Assembly: GCF_024436375.1 (NCBI RefSeq)
Contig: NZ_JAFMZM010000005.1
Span: forward strand, 434,001 to 498,000
Direction of reading: 5' to 3'
Length of the DNA stretch: 64,000 nt
DNA from: Nocardioides astragali
GTDB lineage: Bacteria > Actinomycetota > Actinomycetes > Propionibacteriales > Nocardioidaceae
The notes beneath the pieces are model-generated. The model was not told where the DNA came from. It made no database searches and saw only the letters and a list, made by a program, of their open reading frames with translations. This document shows, piece after piece, positions 47,244 to 54,881 of this stretch (positions are counted from its first letter, which is position 1; each line of letters starts with the position of its first letter). A program made the position numbers and the translations under genes.

Positions 47244-47587
47244 CGCAACCGCGCCGAGTCGAACTCCGCCTTGGGAACGTAGGCGTGGGCCCCGCAGTCG
47301 AGAGGGTCCGCGCCGAGCTCACCCAGCTCGTACGTCGAGAGCAGCACCACGATCGGCGCGTTGTCGAGGGCACGGATCCGGCGCGTTGCCTCCAGCCCGT
47401 CGATGCCGGGGAGATTGACGTCCATAAGCACCAGGTCCGGCTGGTGCCGGAACACCGTTGCCAGCGAGTCCTCGCCGTCAACGGCGTCGCCCACCAGCAC
47501 GAACCCCTCGGTGGCTCTGACCAGGGCTCCGGCGGCGCGACGAAAGGTTTCCTGGTCGTCGACCACCACCACGCGCACGTCCGCCAT
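47216..47587 (-). CDS. Stand-alone response regulator receiver domain
   Basis: 123 residues: VVVVDDQETFRRA, phospho-acceptor Asp in LVLMDVNLPGIDG, Thr/Ser in VVLLSTYEL and Lys in YVPKAEFD, ending shortly after, with no DNA-binding domain. It converges with and overlaps the 3' end of the degenerate kinase gene by 28 bases. It could shuttle phosphate from the intact kinase (43876) or act by protein contacts. Confidence 0.85.
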   Translation of the reverse strand: MADVRVVVVDDQETFRRAAGALVRATEGFVLVGDAVDGEDSLATVFRHQPDLVLMDVNLPGIDGLEATRRIRALDNAPIVVLLSTYELGELGADPLDCGAHAYVPKAEFDSARLRQVWSDAAG

Positions 47588-47793
47588 CCGAACCTCCTAC
47601 CCAAAGCCTGCCGGATCGGGCGCCGCGGACGCAGGAGTGTTTCCCGCACGGCGCGGGGCGGATTCCCACCCAGGGGAGTGCGGTCGCGGCGCCCTCGCGG
47701 GCGGGCACCACGGTCCCGCCGGACTGGAGCGGTACCTAGCGTTCAGAAGTAGAGCCGAGGACAGTCCCAGCTCATTGAACGCAGGAGAACCAG

Positions 47794-49050
47794 ATGACCT
47801 CGTCGAAGCCCCTTCAGGGCACCGACCGCTCCTTCTTCGTCTTCTCGGCCGGCACGGCAGCCGGGATCCTGCACGCACTGGACGACGCCGTGATCAACCG
47901 CCAGCCTGGCGTGCCGGTCGACCAGCACCTGCCCGCACTGACCGCGGTCCTCGTGGCAGCGCTGGCTGCGGTGTGGTACTTCCGCCGCGCCGGCACCGGG
48001 GCTCGAGCCGCCCTGGCTCTCGTCGTGGGTGCCGTCACCGTGGCCAACGGGGCGATGCACGTCATGCACGTCGCCGTGAGCGGCGGCGTCTCGGGCAGCG
48101 ACGTCACCGGGGTGGTCGCGGCCGCCTTCGCCGTGGTGCTGCTGGGGATGTCGGCGCTCCTGCCGTTCCTGCACCGTGGCGAACGTCGGGCCACCCGACG
48201 CCGCACCTGGACCGTCCGGGTGCTCGTGACGGCCACCGTCGCCGGTGTGGCCATGTTCGTCCTGCTCCCCGTCGGGGTGGGCATCGGACAGACGCACCTC
48301 TACCGGAGCCCCGTGGGGGACCCCCCGGACCGACGCTTCGAGTCCGTCACCTTCACCTCTGCCGAGGGGCTCGAGCTCTCCGGCTGGTACGCACCATCGG
48401 AGAACCGGGCCGCTGTCTTGATGGTGAGTAGCGCCCGCGGGGACCGGAGCGCCACCGTGGACCACGCCGTCCTGATGGCCGATCACGGGTACGGCGTGCT
48501 GCTCTACGACGCACGCGGCACCGGTCAGAGCGAGGGCACCCCGAACGGCTACGGCTGGGGATGGGAAGGCGACATCGCCGGTGCTCTCGACTTCCTCGAG
48601 GAGCGCCCGGACGTTGATCCGTCACGGATCGGTGGGCTGGGACTGTCCACCGGAGCCGACGTCCTCATCGAGGTCGCCGCCCGGGACCGACGGTTGGCGG
48701 CGGTGGTGGCGGACGGAGCCACCATCCGGTCCCTGTCCGACATCCCGCCGGGTCAGCCCGCCGACATCGTTCTGATGGCACCGGTGCTGGCCACGGTCCA
48801 GCTGATGTCGGGCGAGTCGCCCGGCGCGCCGCTGGTCGACCTGGTCGCGGACGTGTCGCCCACCCCCCTGCTTCTCGTGGCAGCTGGTTCCATCGGACCC
48901 GAGATCGCAGTGAACCGCCGGTACGCCGAAGTCGCCGGACCCACCACTGATCTGTGGACGCTCCCGAACGCAAGGCACACGGCCGCGATCCGAGACGAGG
49001 CAGCGGAGTACGAACGCCGCGTCGTCGCGCACTTCGAGGACGCCCTGTGA
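47794..49050 (+). CDS. Membrane-anchored alpha/beta hydrolase (418 aa), paralogue 1
   Basis: Four to five membrane helices fill residues ~15-165, with unusual polar motifs inside them (HALDDAVINRQPG and NGAMHVMHVA). The hydrolase domain follows from ~190: YAPSENRAAVLMVSSARGDR, LLYDARGTGQSEG, nucleophile Ser in GLGLSTGAD, catalytic His in NARHTAAI near the end. Domain layout and motifs match the gene at 56095 along its whole length, so the two define a paired family. It stands alone behind the divergent receiver gene. Substrate unknown; the catalytic part is probably an esterase or peptidase-like hydrolase. Confidence 0.8.
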   Translation: MTSSKPLQGTDRSFFVFSAGTAAGILHALDDAVINRQPGVPVDQHLPALTAVLVAALAAVWYFRRAGTGARAALALVVGAVTVANGAMHVMHVAVSGGVSGSDVTGVVAAAFAVVLLGMSALLPFLHRGERRATRRRTWTVRVLVTATVAGVAMFVLLPVGVGIGQTHLYRSPVGDPPDRRFESVTFTSAEGLELSGWYAPSENRAAVLMVSSARGDRSATVDHAVLMADHGYGVLLYDARGTGQSEGTPNGYGWGWEGDIAGALDFLEERPDVDPSRIGGLGLSTGADVLIEVAARDRRLAAVVADGATIRSLSDIPPGQPADIVLMAPVLATVQLMSGESPGAPLVDLVADVSPTPLLLVAAGSIGPEIAVNRRYAEVAGPTTDLWTLPNARHTAAIRDEAAEYERRVVAHFEDAL

Positions 49051-49062
49051 GCTCGCCTCCAG

Positions 49063-49176
49063 GTGTCGGGCGCGGAGCCCATGGTGGCGGCCTACCTCCG
49101 GAACGCCGAACACCCGAGGCCGGGGGAGCGGCTCCGCCCCGCGACCTACTGCACCGTCACCCTCGAACAGCGATGA
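49063..49176 (+). CDS. Possible small ORF or gene fragment (37 aa) after the hydrolase
   Basis: From GTG 49063 the frame reads VSGAEPMVAAYLRNAEHPRPGERLRPATYC and stops at 49174. It is in the same frame as the hydrolase and follows its stop. The sequence looks protein-like, but no ribosome site or family supports it. Confidence 0.25.
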   Translation: MSGAEPMVAAYLRNAEHPRPGERLRPATYCTVTLEQR

Positions 49177-49196
49177 GGACCGAGAGGAGGACCGAC

Positions 49197-49295
49197 ATGC
49201 CCTACGCACTCACCGAGATCGAGCTCATCGCTCGCCACCACATCACCGAGCGCACCCGCCGCCACCCGCGGGTCGCCACCGGTCGCCGCGCCTGA
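49197..49295 (+). CDS. Small ORF (32 aa)
   Basis: ATG 49197 follows gagaggagg at a good distance. The product is MPYALTEIELIARHHITERT then an Arg-rich end. It has a strong ribosome site but no recognisable family, so it may be a small basic peptide or a chance ORF. Confidence 0.4.
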   Translation: MPYALTEIELIARHHITERTRRHPRVATGRRA

Positions 49296-49297
49296 CC

Positions 49298-49440
49298 TCA
49301 GGACCGCATCGCGACACCCGGCGCCAGTAGCCCATGAAGGCGACCTGGCGCCGGTCCATGCCCAGCTCGCTGACGAGGTGATGCCGCAGCCCGGTGACCA
49401 TGGCGGCCTCGCCGGCGATCCAGGCGGTAGACCTCTCCGA
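49298..49440 (-). pseudogene. C-terminal fragment of a siderophore-interacting protein
   Basis: The minus strand reads TAWIAGEAAMVTGLRHHLVSELGMDRRQVAFMGYWR, the conserved last segment of SIP/ViuB-type flavin reductases. After WR a missing G shifts the frame; restoring it gives RRGVAMRS and a stop at 49298. The rest of the gene is absent, so it is a remnant. Confidence 0.6.
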
Positions 49441-49610
49441 GGGCGCCCGCGGTTGGCCGCCGTGGCCGGTCGTGTGGCTGCGCGATTCAGAGCACCCGCG
49501 CGTCGAGCGTCCTGGTCCGGTCCTCCTCGATCGCCATTGCGCTGACAACCGTTGCGGGTAACGATCGGACCGGGGTGACAGCCGCTCTCAACCATCGAAG
49601 GAGATGGAAC

Positions 49611-50114
49611 ATGTCCGGCCTTTGGCTTCCTGCTGATTGGCAGCACCCGACCCAGACTCGGCTCTGCGAGGGTTACCACCTGCGCCCGATCCACCCGGAT
49701 GACACCGAACTCGACATGCCAGCTGTCATGGGCTCTCGCGAGCGCCTGTGGTCGATTTATGGGGAGGCGTGGGGGTGGCCGCCCGCGACGATGAGCGCGG
49801 AGCAGGACCGAGAAGATCTACAGCACCACTGGGACGAGGTCCAAGCACACGAGTCCTTCAACTACGCAGTATTCGACAGCGCGGAAACCGAGCTGGTCGG
49901 GTGCGTCTACATCGACCCGACCGACAAGGCGGGCGGCGACGCCGACATCTCCTGGTGGGTCAGGGACGAGTACGTCGGGTCACCGGTGGAGTCTGAACTG
50001 GACGGGTTCGTCCCAACGTGGATCGCTGAGGAGTGGCCATTCGAGGCGCCCCGATTCGTGGGTCGCGATATCACTTGGGCCGATTGGCTCGCCATCCCAC
50101 GAGGTTCGCGATGA
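49611..50114 (+). CDS. GNAT-like acetyltransferase-family protein (167 aa)
   Basis: Start at ATG 49611 (MSGLWLPADWQHPTQTRLCEGY) behind aaggagat. Features are LRPIHPDDTELDMPAVMGSRERLW and FNYAVFDSAETELVGCVYIDPTDKAGGDADISWWVRDEYVGSPVE, matching the beta-bulge and acceptor strands of a GNAT fold. The usual (R/Q)xxGxG/A acetyl-CoA loop is not clear, so the activity is uncertain. Confidence 0.65.
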   Translation: MSGLWLPADWQHPTQTRLCEGYHLRPIHPDDTELDMPAVMGSRERLWSIYGEAWGWPPATMSAEQDREDLQHHWDEVQAHESFNYAVFDSAETELVGCVYIDPTDKAGGDADISWWVRDEYVGSPVESELDGFVPTWIAEEWPFEAPRFVGRDITWADWLAIPRGSR

Positions 50115-50296
50115 TCCGGCACGGACACCGGTTCAGATCGGGTCTCCCGCTGGGCGGCAATGCAGGTAGACCTCGCAACGCCTTTGCCGGACGCACTCAC
50201 CGTGCCTTGAGAAGTGAGGGGCCAGTACGTGGGACGCGCGCCCACAGACGACGGAGTGACGCACCGACGAGCGCACCTGCCCGGTGTGTGGACCGC

Positions 50297-50695
50297 TCAG
50301 TGATGTGCGCCGATAATCGCGTCTACCTCGGTTTCAACGAGCCAGCGGGGGTCGATGAAGCCGGACACCTCCACGAACGTGGCAGCCGGGCGGATGTCGG
50401 AGAAGTACTGACCGTGGACGGCCGCGGCCTCGCGCCAGCGGGTGATGTCGGTGAGCATGATCCGGGTCCGTACGACGTCCTCTACGCTCGCACCGACTGT
50501 GGCCAGGGCTTCGGCTGACACTTCCAGGCAGCGTCGGGTCTGTGCCTCGACATCTCCTTCGCCGACGCTCTCGCCATCGCGACCGATGGGTGCGGTTCCT
50601 GCGACTACGACGTGTGTTCCGACGCGTACCGCTCGTGAGAATCCGATCTCTGGTTCGAGCGGTGAACCGGAGGAGGCGAGCTGGCGCACCATCAT
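50297..50695 (-). CDS. Rid/YjgF-family protein
   Basis: 132 residues starting MMVRQLASSGSPLEPEIGFSRAVRVGTHVVVAGTAPIG. The features VVVAGTAP, ATVGASVEDVVRTRIMLTDI and the C-terminal ATFVEVSGFIDPRWLVETEVDAI fit RidA-type proteins that hydrolyse reactive enamines and imines. Its start overlaps the stop of the upstream C45-type gene by ATGA. Co-translation suggests the Rid protein cleans up a reactive amine made by that pathway. Confidence 0.85.
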   Translation of the reverse strand: MMVRQLASSGSPLEPEIGFSRAVRVGTHVVVAGTAPIGRDGESVGEGDVEAQTRRCLEVSAEALATVGASVEDVVRTRIMLTDITRWREAAAVHGQYFSDIRPAATFVEVSGFIDPRWLVETEVDAIIGAHH

Positions 50696-51972
50696 CCCAC
50701 CGCCGCAGCGTAGTCGGTGTCTGCTGAGCCAGGTGGGTTTGGCGAAGGGGTCGATGGTCCGGGCTGGTAGGAGTGCGCAGCTTCGCGTACGCCGTGTCTT
50801 GGGGCTGCCGCGGCAATGGGTGTCGCGCAGGGTTGGTCCTGACTGGCGAGCTGAAACCTGATGGGTTCGGTGTAGCGACTGGTGCCGTCGCGATCGCCGG
50901 CGAAGAAGGCCACCTCGATCGCCGTCTCTTCGAGGTCGTACACCGCCTGCCACAGGGTTCGGACGCCGGGCGCGGGATAGGTGAACCGCACTCCGTCGAT
51001 CTGGCTCCTGACCTGGGCCACATCTGGAGCCGAACCCCGGCCGATCTGCGCATCCAGTGCGCGCCAGCGGTCGTAGGTGAATGCGGCGGTGCCCGCCGAG
51101 CTTCGATCATCGGGCAGGTGAGCCGGGTCTGGCCAACGGTGCAGCAGGTGGTTCGTGCACACGAGGCTTTCGCCGGGAGTTGTCTCGACGATGTGCTCAC
51201 GGTTGTGCCCGGGGGAGTACTCCCACGTGAAGGAGCGGCCCGCGCGGTCGGCCACGAGAAAATGGCATGGCACGAAGAGGTAGTACTGCTTGGCCAGCAG
51301 CAGCGCCTGCTTGGCCTCCTCCACGTCCTGGCAGGTCTCCAGGATGTAGCGCACAACCTGTTGCTCGGAGAGCCCCGCCTGGGGTACTACCGACGGTTCG
51401 GGTGCCGGAGACTCGTTGTCCGCCAGGAGGGTGACCGCAAGTCCCGCTTCGTTGAGTCCGTCGATGCCCCCGAGCATGTCCATGATGCCCACGACGATCG
51501 TGGCGTAGCCGTTGTCGGGGCGAAGCTCGGTCACCCAGACGTCGGCGGCCAAGGGGCGTTCCCCGGTTCGCGCCGGACCACCGGTGATCTCGCTGTAGGT
51601 GCCTGTCGGAAAGTCGAAGTTGCGGCCGAGGAGAGCGTGTCCGGTCGCGGTCCGGTCCCCGGGGTGGAACACCGCGGAGCATCCGGGTGACGTCTCTATC
51701 GGCCCGAGCCGCCCGAGATCCCATCGCTCATCGTCCGGATCCACGCCGAAGACGTCACCGATGCCGCGCATTCGCTCGTCCAGCACCGGATGGTGGGTGC
51801 TGAACCAGCGGGCACGTGCTCGCTGCACAGTGTTGTCGGGAGCTGCGTGCGGGCCAGCGTCTGCGCCGTGAACCGCTACAGCCGCCTGAGCCATCATCTG
51901 GCCGATGTACCGGTTGCTGCCGGCAACCCGCAGGTGCCGGACCGTGAGAAGGCGATCAGTGCCACCGTCCAC
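50692..51972 (-). CDS. C45/acyl-CoA:6-APA acyltransferase-like Ntn hydrolase
   Basis: Start chosen at GTG 51972 (VDGGTDRLLTVRHLRVAGSNRYIGQMM) because the frame further upstream runs under the marR gene. The Ntn signature SPGCSAVF with Cys is the likely autocleavage and nucleophile site near residue 100. GRNFDFP, LGGIDGLNEAGLAVTL, GRSFTWEYSPGHNRE and CTNHLL are characteristic of the isopenicillin N acyltransferase/C45 group. These enzymes hydrolyse or form amide bonds. 426 residues. It forms a coupled pair with the Rid gene and is divergent from the MarR gene, whose operator lies in the 78-base gap. Confidence 0.75.
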   Translation of the reverse strand: MDGGTDRLLTVRHLRVAGSNRYIGQMMAQAAVAVHGADAGPHAAPDNTVQRARARWFSTHHPVLDERMRGIGDVFGVDPDDERWDLGRLGPIETSPGCSAVFHPGDRTATGHALLGRNFDFPTGTYSEITGGPARTGERPLAADVWVTELRPDNGYATIVVGIMDMLGGIDGLNEAGLAVTLLADNESPAPEPSVVPQAGLSEQQVVRYILETCQDVEEAKQALLLAKQYYLFVPCHFLVADRAGRSFTWEYSPGHNREHIVETTPGESLVCTNHLLHRWPDPAHLPDDRSSAGTAAFTYDRWRALDAQIGRGSAPDVAQVRSQIDGVRFTYPAPGVRTLWQAVYDLEETAIEVAFFAGDRDGTSRYTEPIRFQLASQDQPCATPIAAAAPRHGVREAAHSYQPGPSTPSPNPPGSADTDYAAAVG

Positions 51973-52022
51973 CAGCGTTGTGGCACTCGTGCGACTCACC
52001 GAGGCGCATGCCTCCGACGAAA

Positions 52023-52040
52023 AACTGCGATATCGTAGTA
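52023..52040 (+). promoter_or_regulatory. MarR operator, divergent marR / C45 promoter
   Basis: aactgcga-ta-tcgtagta is an inverted repeat with an 8-2-8 layout. The same arrangement occurs twice before the operon at 52795 (52710-52727 and 52734-52751). It ends 10 bases before the marR start, so autoregulation is likely. A weaker half-matching copy follows at 52052-52069. Confidence 0.7.
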
Positions 52041-52050
52041 CCATGGAAGG

Positions 52051-52551
52051 ATGGTGCGACAACGCAGTACGTCTGTCAAGGGCCTGACTCCAGCTGACGT
52101 GCGCGACGAGGACGTCGATGTGACCTTCATGGTGTGGCTGACATCCCGGGCGACGACTGATCTCGTCGATTCCGTGTTGGCGCCCGCAGGCCTGGACGGC
52201 GACGAGTTCGCCATCTACTCGGTGCTCACCGCGGCACCCTCGATCACCCCGACCGAGCTCGCGCGTTGGATGGCAGCTCCGCCCACCACCGTGTCCAGCT
52301 ACGTGAAGCGGTTCGAAGCTCGCGGACACGTGGAACGGGAGCCGAATCCAGACGATGGTCGCTCCTATCGCATCAAGCTGACGCCCGCCGGACGGCGAGC
52401 GCACCGTGCCGCCGCGAAGCTCTTCATCCCGATGCGAACGCGTGTCGAGGAAGGACTCGGGCCCCGGGGGAGCGAGGTGCGGGAAGCGTTGCTCACCCTC
52501 CGATCGGTCCTGGATGAGATCCGTCACACCCCCCCGGGCGCGCTCGAGTAG
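52051..52551 (+). CDS. MarR-family transcriptional regulator
   Basis: 166 residues. The fold is clear: VDVTFMVWLTSRATTDLVDSVLA, DEFAIYSVLTAAPSITPTELARWMAAPPTTVSSYVKRFEARGHVEREPNPDDGRSYRIKLT is the helix-wing DNA-binding segment, and a C-terminal dimerisation helix follows. It is divergent from the C45/Rid pair and next to the six-gene operon. The same palindrome occurs in all three control regions, so this protein probably represses both units and itself. Confidence 0.9.
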   Translation: MVRQRSTSVKGLTPADVRDEDVDVTFMVWLTSRATTDLVDSVLAPAGLDGDEFAIYSVLTAAPSITPTELARWMAAPPTTVSSYVKRFEARGHVEREPNPDDGRSYRIKLTPAGRRAHRAAAKLFIPMRTRVEEGLGPRGSEVREALLTLRSVLDEIRHTPPGALE

Positions 52552-52699
52552 CCCTCGCCTCGCGCGTCGGACGACCGCCACGAGCAAGGGCATACGCCGC
52601 CCTCTCTGCTGGCGCTGCCCGGCCCTGCCTTGGTGCTCGGGGACTGCCCCGGCTCCCCCAATGGGGTTGAGCACTTGTCTGCCGAGGACTGGACCGGCC

Positions 52700-52728
52700 T
52701 TGACAGAGTTAGTGCGAAGTCGCAGTAT
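52700..52728 (+). promoter_or_regulatory. Promoter of the six-gene operon
   Basis: TTGACA at 52700-52705 and a weaker CAGTAT at 52723-52728 are separated by 17 bases, a sigma-70-like spacing. The first MarR palindrome (52710-52727) sits between and over them, ideal for blocking polymerase. Confidence 0.6.
52710..52727 (+). promoter_or_regulatory. MarR operator 1 of the operon promoter
   Basis: tagtgcga-ag-tcgcagta, an 8-2-8 palindrome differing at one paired position, inside the -35/-10 spacer. Same design as 52023-52040. Confidence 0.7.
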
Positions 52729-52733
52729 CGGGG

Positions 52734-52751
52734 TACTGCGAACTCGCAGCA
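52734..52751 (+). promoter_or_regulatory. MarR operator 2 of the operon promoter
   Basis: tactgcga-ac-tcgcagca, 24 bases centre-to-centre from operator 1, placed just downstream of the -10. Two sites with this spacing allow cooperative binding. Confidence 0.65.
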
Positions 52752-52794
52752 CTCGACAGGTCCCTGGGCCACCAGGGCCGGGAAGTCAGGGACC

Positions 52795-53760
52795 ATGACC
52801 ATCGACAGCACGGCTCGACTCCCGGGGAAGTCGACGACTCCCGGGCGGTCCCGGTTCGAAGGAGTGAAGGCGCGGATTCGCCGTCACCCGCTCGGCGCCT
52901 TCTACGTCTGGTTCTTCACCGTCGGCCAGGCCATCGCGTTCACACCGGTGATCGGGCGGACCCAGCTCGGCCTCGACCTGCCGACGCTGCCGTTCCTTGT
53001 TGCAGCGACCCCGATCGGGCTGCTGCTGCCCACAATGGTGATCACCTCGATCACCGACGGGCCGGCCGGGCTGCGGGCCCTGCGCCGACGGGCACTGACG
53101 TTCAGGGCTCCGCTTCGGTGGTACGCGTTCGCTGTGGCTGGCGCCCCGCTGATCGCCCTTGCCGCCACCGTGGCCAAGAGCGGCCCGCCGGCGGAGACGG
53201 GCGCGACGATGTGGGGCTCGGTCATCGCCGTTGGCTATCTGCTGCAGCTCGTCCTCGTGCTGGTGACCGTCAACTGGTGGGAGGAGACCGCCTGGATGGG
53301 TTTCGTCCAGGCGCGACTGCAGGAACGACACGGGCCCATGCGCGCCGCCGCGATCACCGGGGTGCCCTTCGCCTTCGGACACGTCTCCCTCGTCATCGAG
53401 GACTCGCCCTCGACCGTCATCACCTTCCTCATCCTCCTGCTGATCATCAGCATCCCGTTCCGGGCGTTGCTCGGGTGGGTCTACAACAGCACGGCGAGCC
53501 TCTTCCTGGTGGGCCTGGTCCACGCCGCAGCCAACGCCACCGGGGTCGGTAGCGCGTTTGGAACCGGACTGTTGGACCGGCTCTACCCAGGCGCCGGCGA
53601 AGGTGGCATCACCATCCCCCTGCTCGCGGTGGTGGGGATCCTCGTCATCGCCGGCACCCGCCGCCGGCTCGGTCATCGACCCAGCCCTTGGAGCTCCGCA
53701 ACGCGACCCACCCCGGCTCCCGACCCGGAGCACATCACCCGCACAGGAGATCAGTCATGA
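52795..53760 (+). CDS. CPBP-family intramembrane metalloprotease
   Basis: 321 residues; ATG 52795 lies 43 bases after the second MarR operator. Eight or so membrane helices from ~40. The metal and catalytic residues are in EETAWMGF (EExxWxGF), FAFGH and HAAANATG near the C-terminus, the three CPBP motifs. CPBP proteases process or inactivate membrane peptides, and many act in immunity to bacteriocin-like products or in peptide maturation. It is the first of six overlapping genes; its stop shares ATGA with the next start. Confidence 0.85.
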   Translation: MTIDSTARLPGKSTTPGRSRFEGVKARIRRHPLGAFYVWFFTVGQAIAFTPVIGRTQLGLDLPTLPFLVAATPIGLLLPTMVITSITDGPAGLRALRRRALTFRAPLRWYAFAVAGAPLIALAATVAKSGPPAETGATMWGSVIAVGYLLQLVLVLVTVNWWEETAWMGFVQARLQERHGPMRAAAITGVPFAFGHVSLVIEDSPSTVITFLILLLIISIPFRALLGWVYNSTASLFLVGLVHAAANATGVGSAFGTGLLDRLYPGAGEGGITIPLLAVVGILVIAGTRRRLGHRPSPWSSATRPTPAPDPEHITRTGDQS

Positions 53761-54881
53761 CCACCATCAATCCCGACGCAGCCGCTACAAGTGCTCCGCA
53801 CGACCCCGCGGACGAAAGCGTGCGACGCGTCGTCCAGCAGTTCGTCGACGAGTCAAGGATCCCGGGGATGTCCTTGGCGATCGCGCGCCCTGAGGGGCAC
53901 CTGTCCGCCGTGGCGGCCGGGTACGCCGACCTGGCAGCCCGTCGACCAGCCACGGTCACGGACCAGTACCCGTGGTTCTCCATGACCAAGATCGCGACCG
54001 CGACCGCTGCCATGCAGCTGCACGTGTCAGGGCACTTCGATGTCGACGCACCAATCGGCACCTATCTGCGTTCCTACCGACCCCACCCGGTGCACGGTCA
54101 CCCGAGCACCCGGCAACTGCTGACCCACACCGCCGGATTGCCCAACCCCCTGCCGGTGCGCTGGGTCCGCCCCGAAGACCAAACCGAGGACCGGGAACAG
54201 CACCGACGCATCGTCGCGAAGTACGGAACCCCACGCCACACCGTCGGTGCCCAGCCGCACTACTCCAACGTCGGCTACCTCCTGGTCGGCGACGTCATCG
54301 AGGCAGTCACCGGCCAGAGCGTGCAGGACCGCGTGACCGCGACCGTGCTTCGGCCCCTTGGGATGTCTGCCACCGGATACCGCTACGTCCAGGAACGACC
54401 GAGGGCCACCGGCCACGTGCGCCTGCCCGCGGTGTTCCGACCGATCCTGCGCAGGTTCCTGCCCGGTGACCTGGTAGGTCCTCAGGTCGAGGGATGGACC
54501 CAGCTCCACCCGTTCCTGATCAACGGTGCCGCCTATGGCGGGCTGATCGGCACCGTCACCGACGCCGCAACGCTCGCCGCCGCCCACGCTGCCGCGTCCA
54601 CGGACGTCACCGAGCTGCTGCCCCACGCCGACATCGACCGGATGCGGACGATCACCGCCCCCGGCAAGCGGTTCGATCACGGCACCGGGTGGTTCCGCAA
54701 GCCCGCCGACTCCGCGAGCTCGCCTACGTTCGTCGAGCACTACGGCACCGGCGGCGGCTACTGGAACGCCATGCGGATCTATCCACAACGACGCCTGGCG
54801 ATCGTGGCAATGACCAACACCACTGCCGCATGGGACGTCGACAAGCTCTTCACCCAGATTGGACAACTGACATGGCACTGA
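53757..54881 (+). CDS. Serine beta-lactamase/DD-peptidase-family hydrolase
   Basis: Start ATG 53757 in the ATGA overlap; 374 residues. Nucleophile motif SMTK in WFSMTKIATATAAMQ, second motif YSN in PHYSNVGYLL, and third motif HYGTGGGYW. TRQLLTHTAGLPNP is the standard class C context. No signal peptide, which is unusual for a peptidoglycan or beta-lactam enzyme, so it likely acts on a cytosolic amide, lactone or peptide. Its end overlaps the PLP enzyme by 10 bases. Confidence 0.85.
   Translation: MTTINPDAAATSAPHDPADESVRRVVQQFVDESRIPGMSLAIARPEGHLSAVAAGYADLAARRPATVTDQYPWFSMTKIATATAAMQLHVSGHFDVDAPIGTYLRSYRPHPVHGHPSTRQLLTHTAGLPNPLPVRWVRPEDQTEDREQHRRIVAKYGTPRHTVGAQPHYSNVGYLLVGDVIEAVTGQSVQDRVTATVLRPLGMSATGYRYVQERPRATGHVRLPAVFRPILRRFLPGDLVGPQVEGWTQLHPFLINGAAYGGLIGTVTDAATLAAAHAAASTDVTELLPHADIDRMRTITAPGKRFDHGTGWFRKPADSASSPTFVEHYGTGGGYWNAMRIYPQRRLAIVAMTNTTAAWDVDKLFTQIGQLTWH

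Noticed and set aside
51973..52752. N-terminal extension of the C45-type protein
   Set aside because: It runs antisense through the marR gene and through the operon's operators; the GTG at 51972 gives a family-like start.
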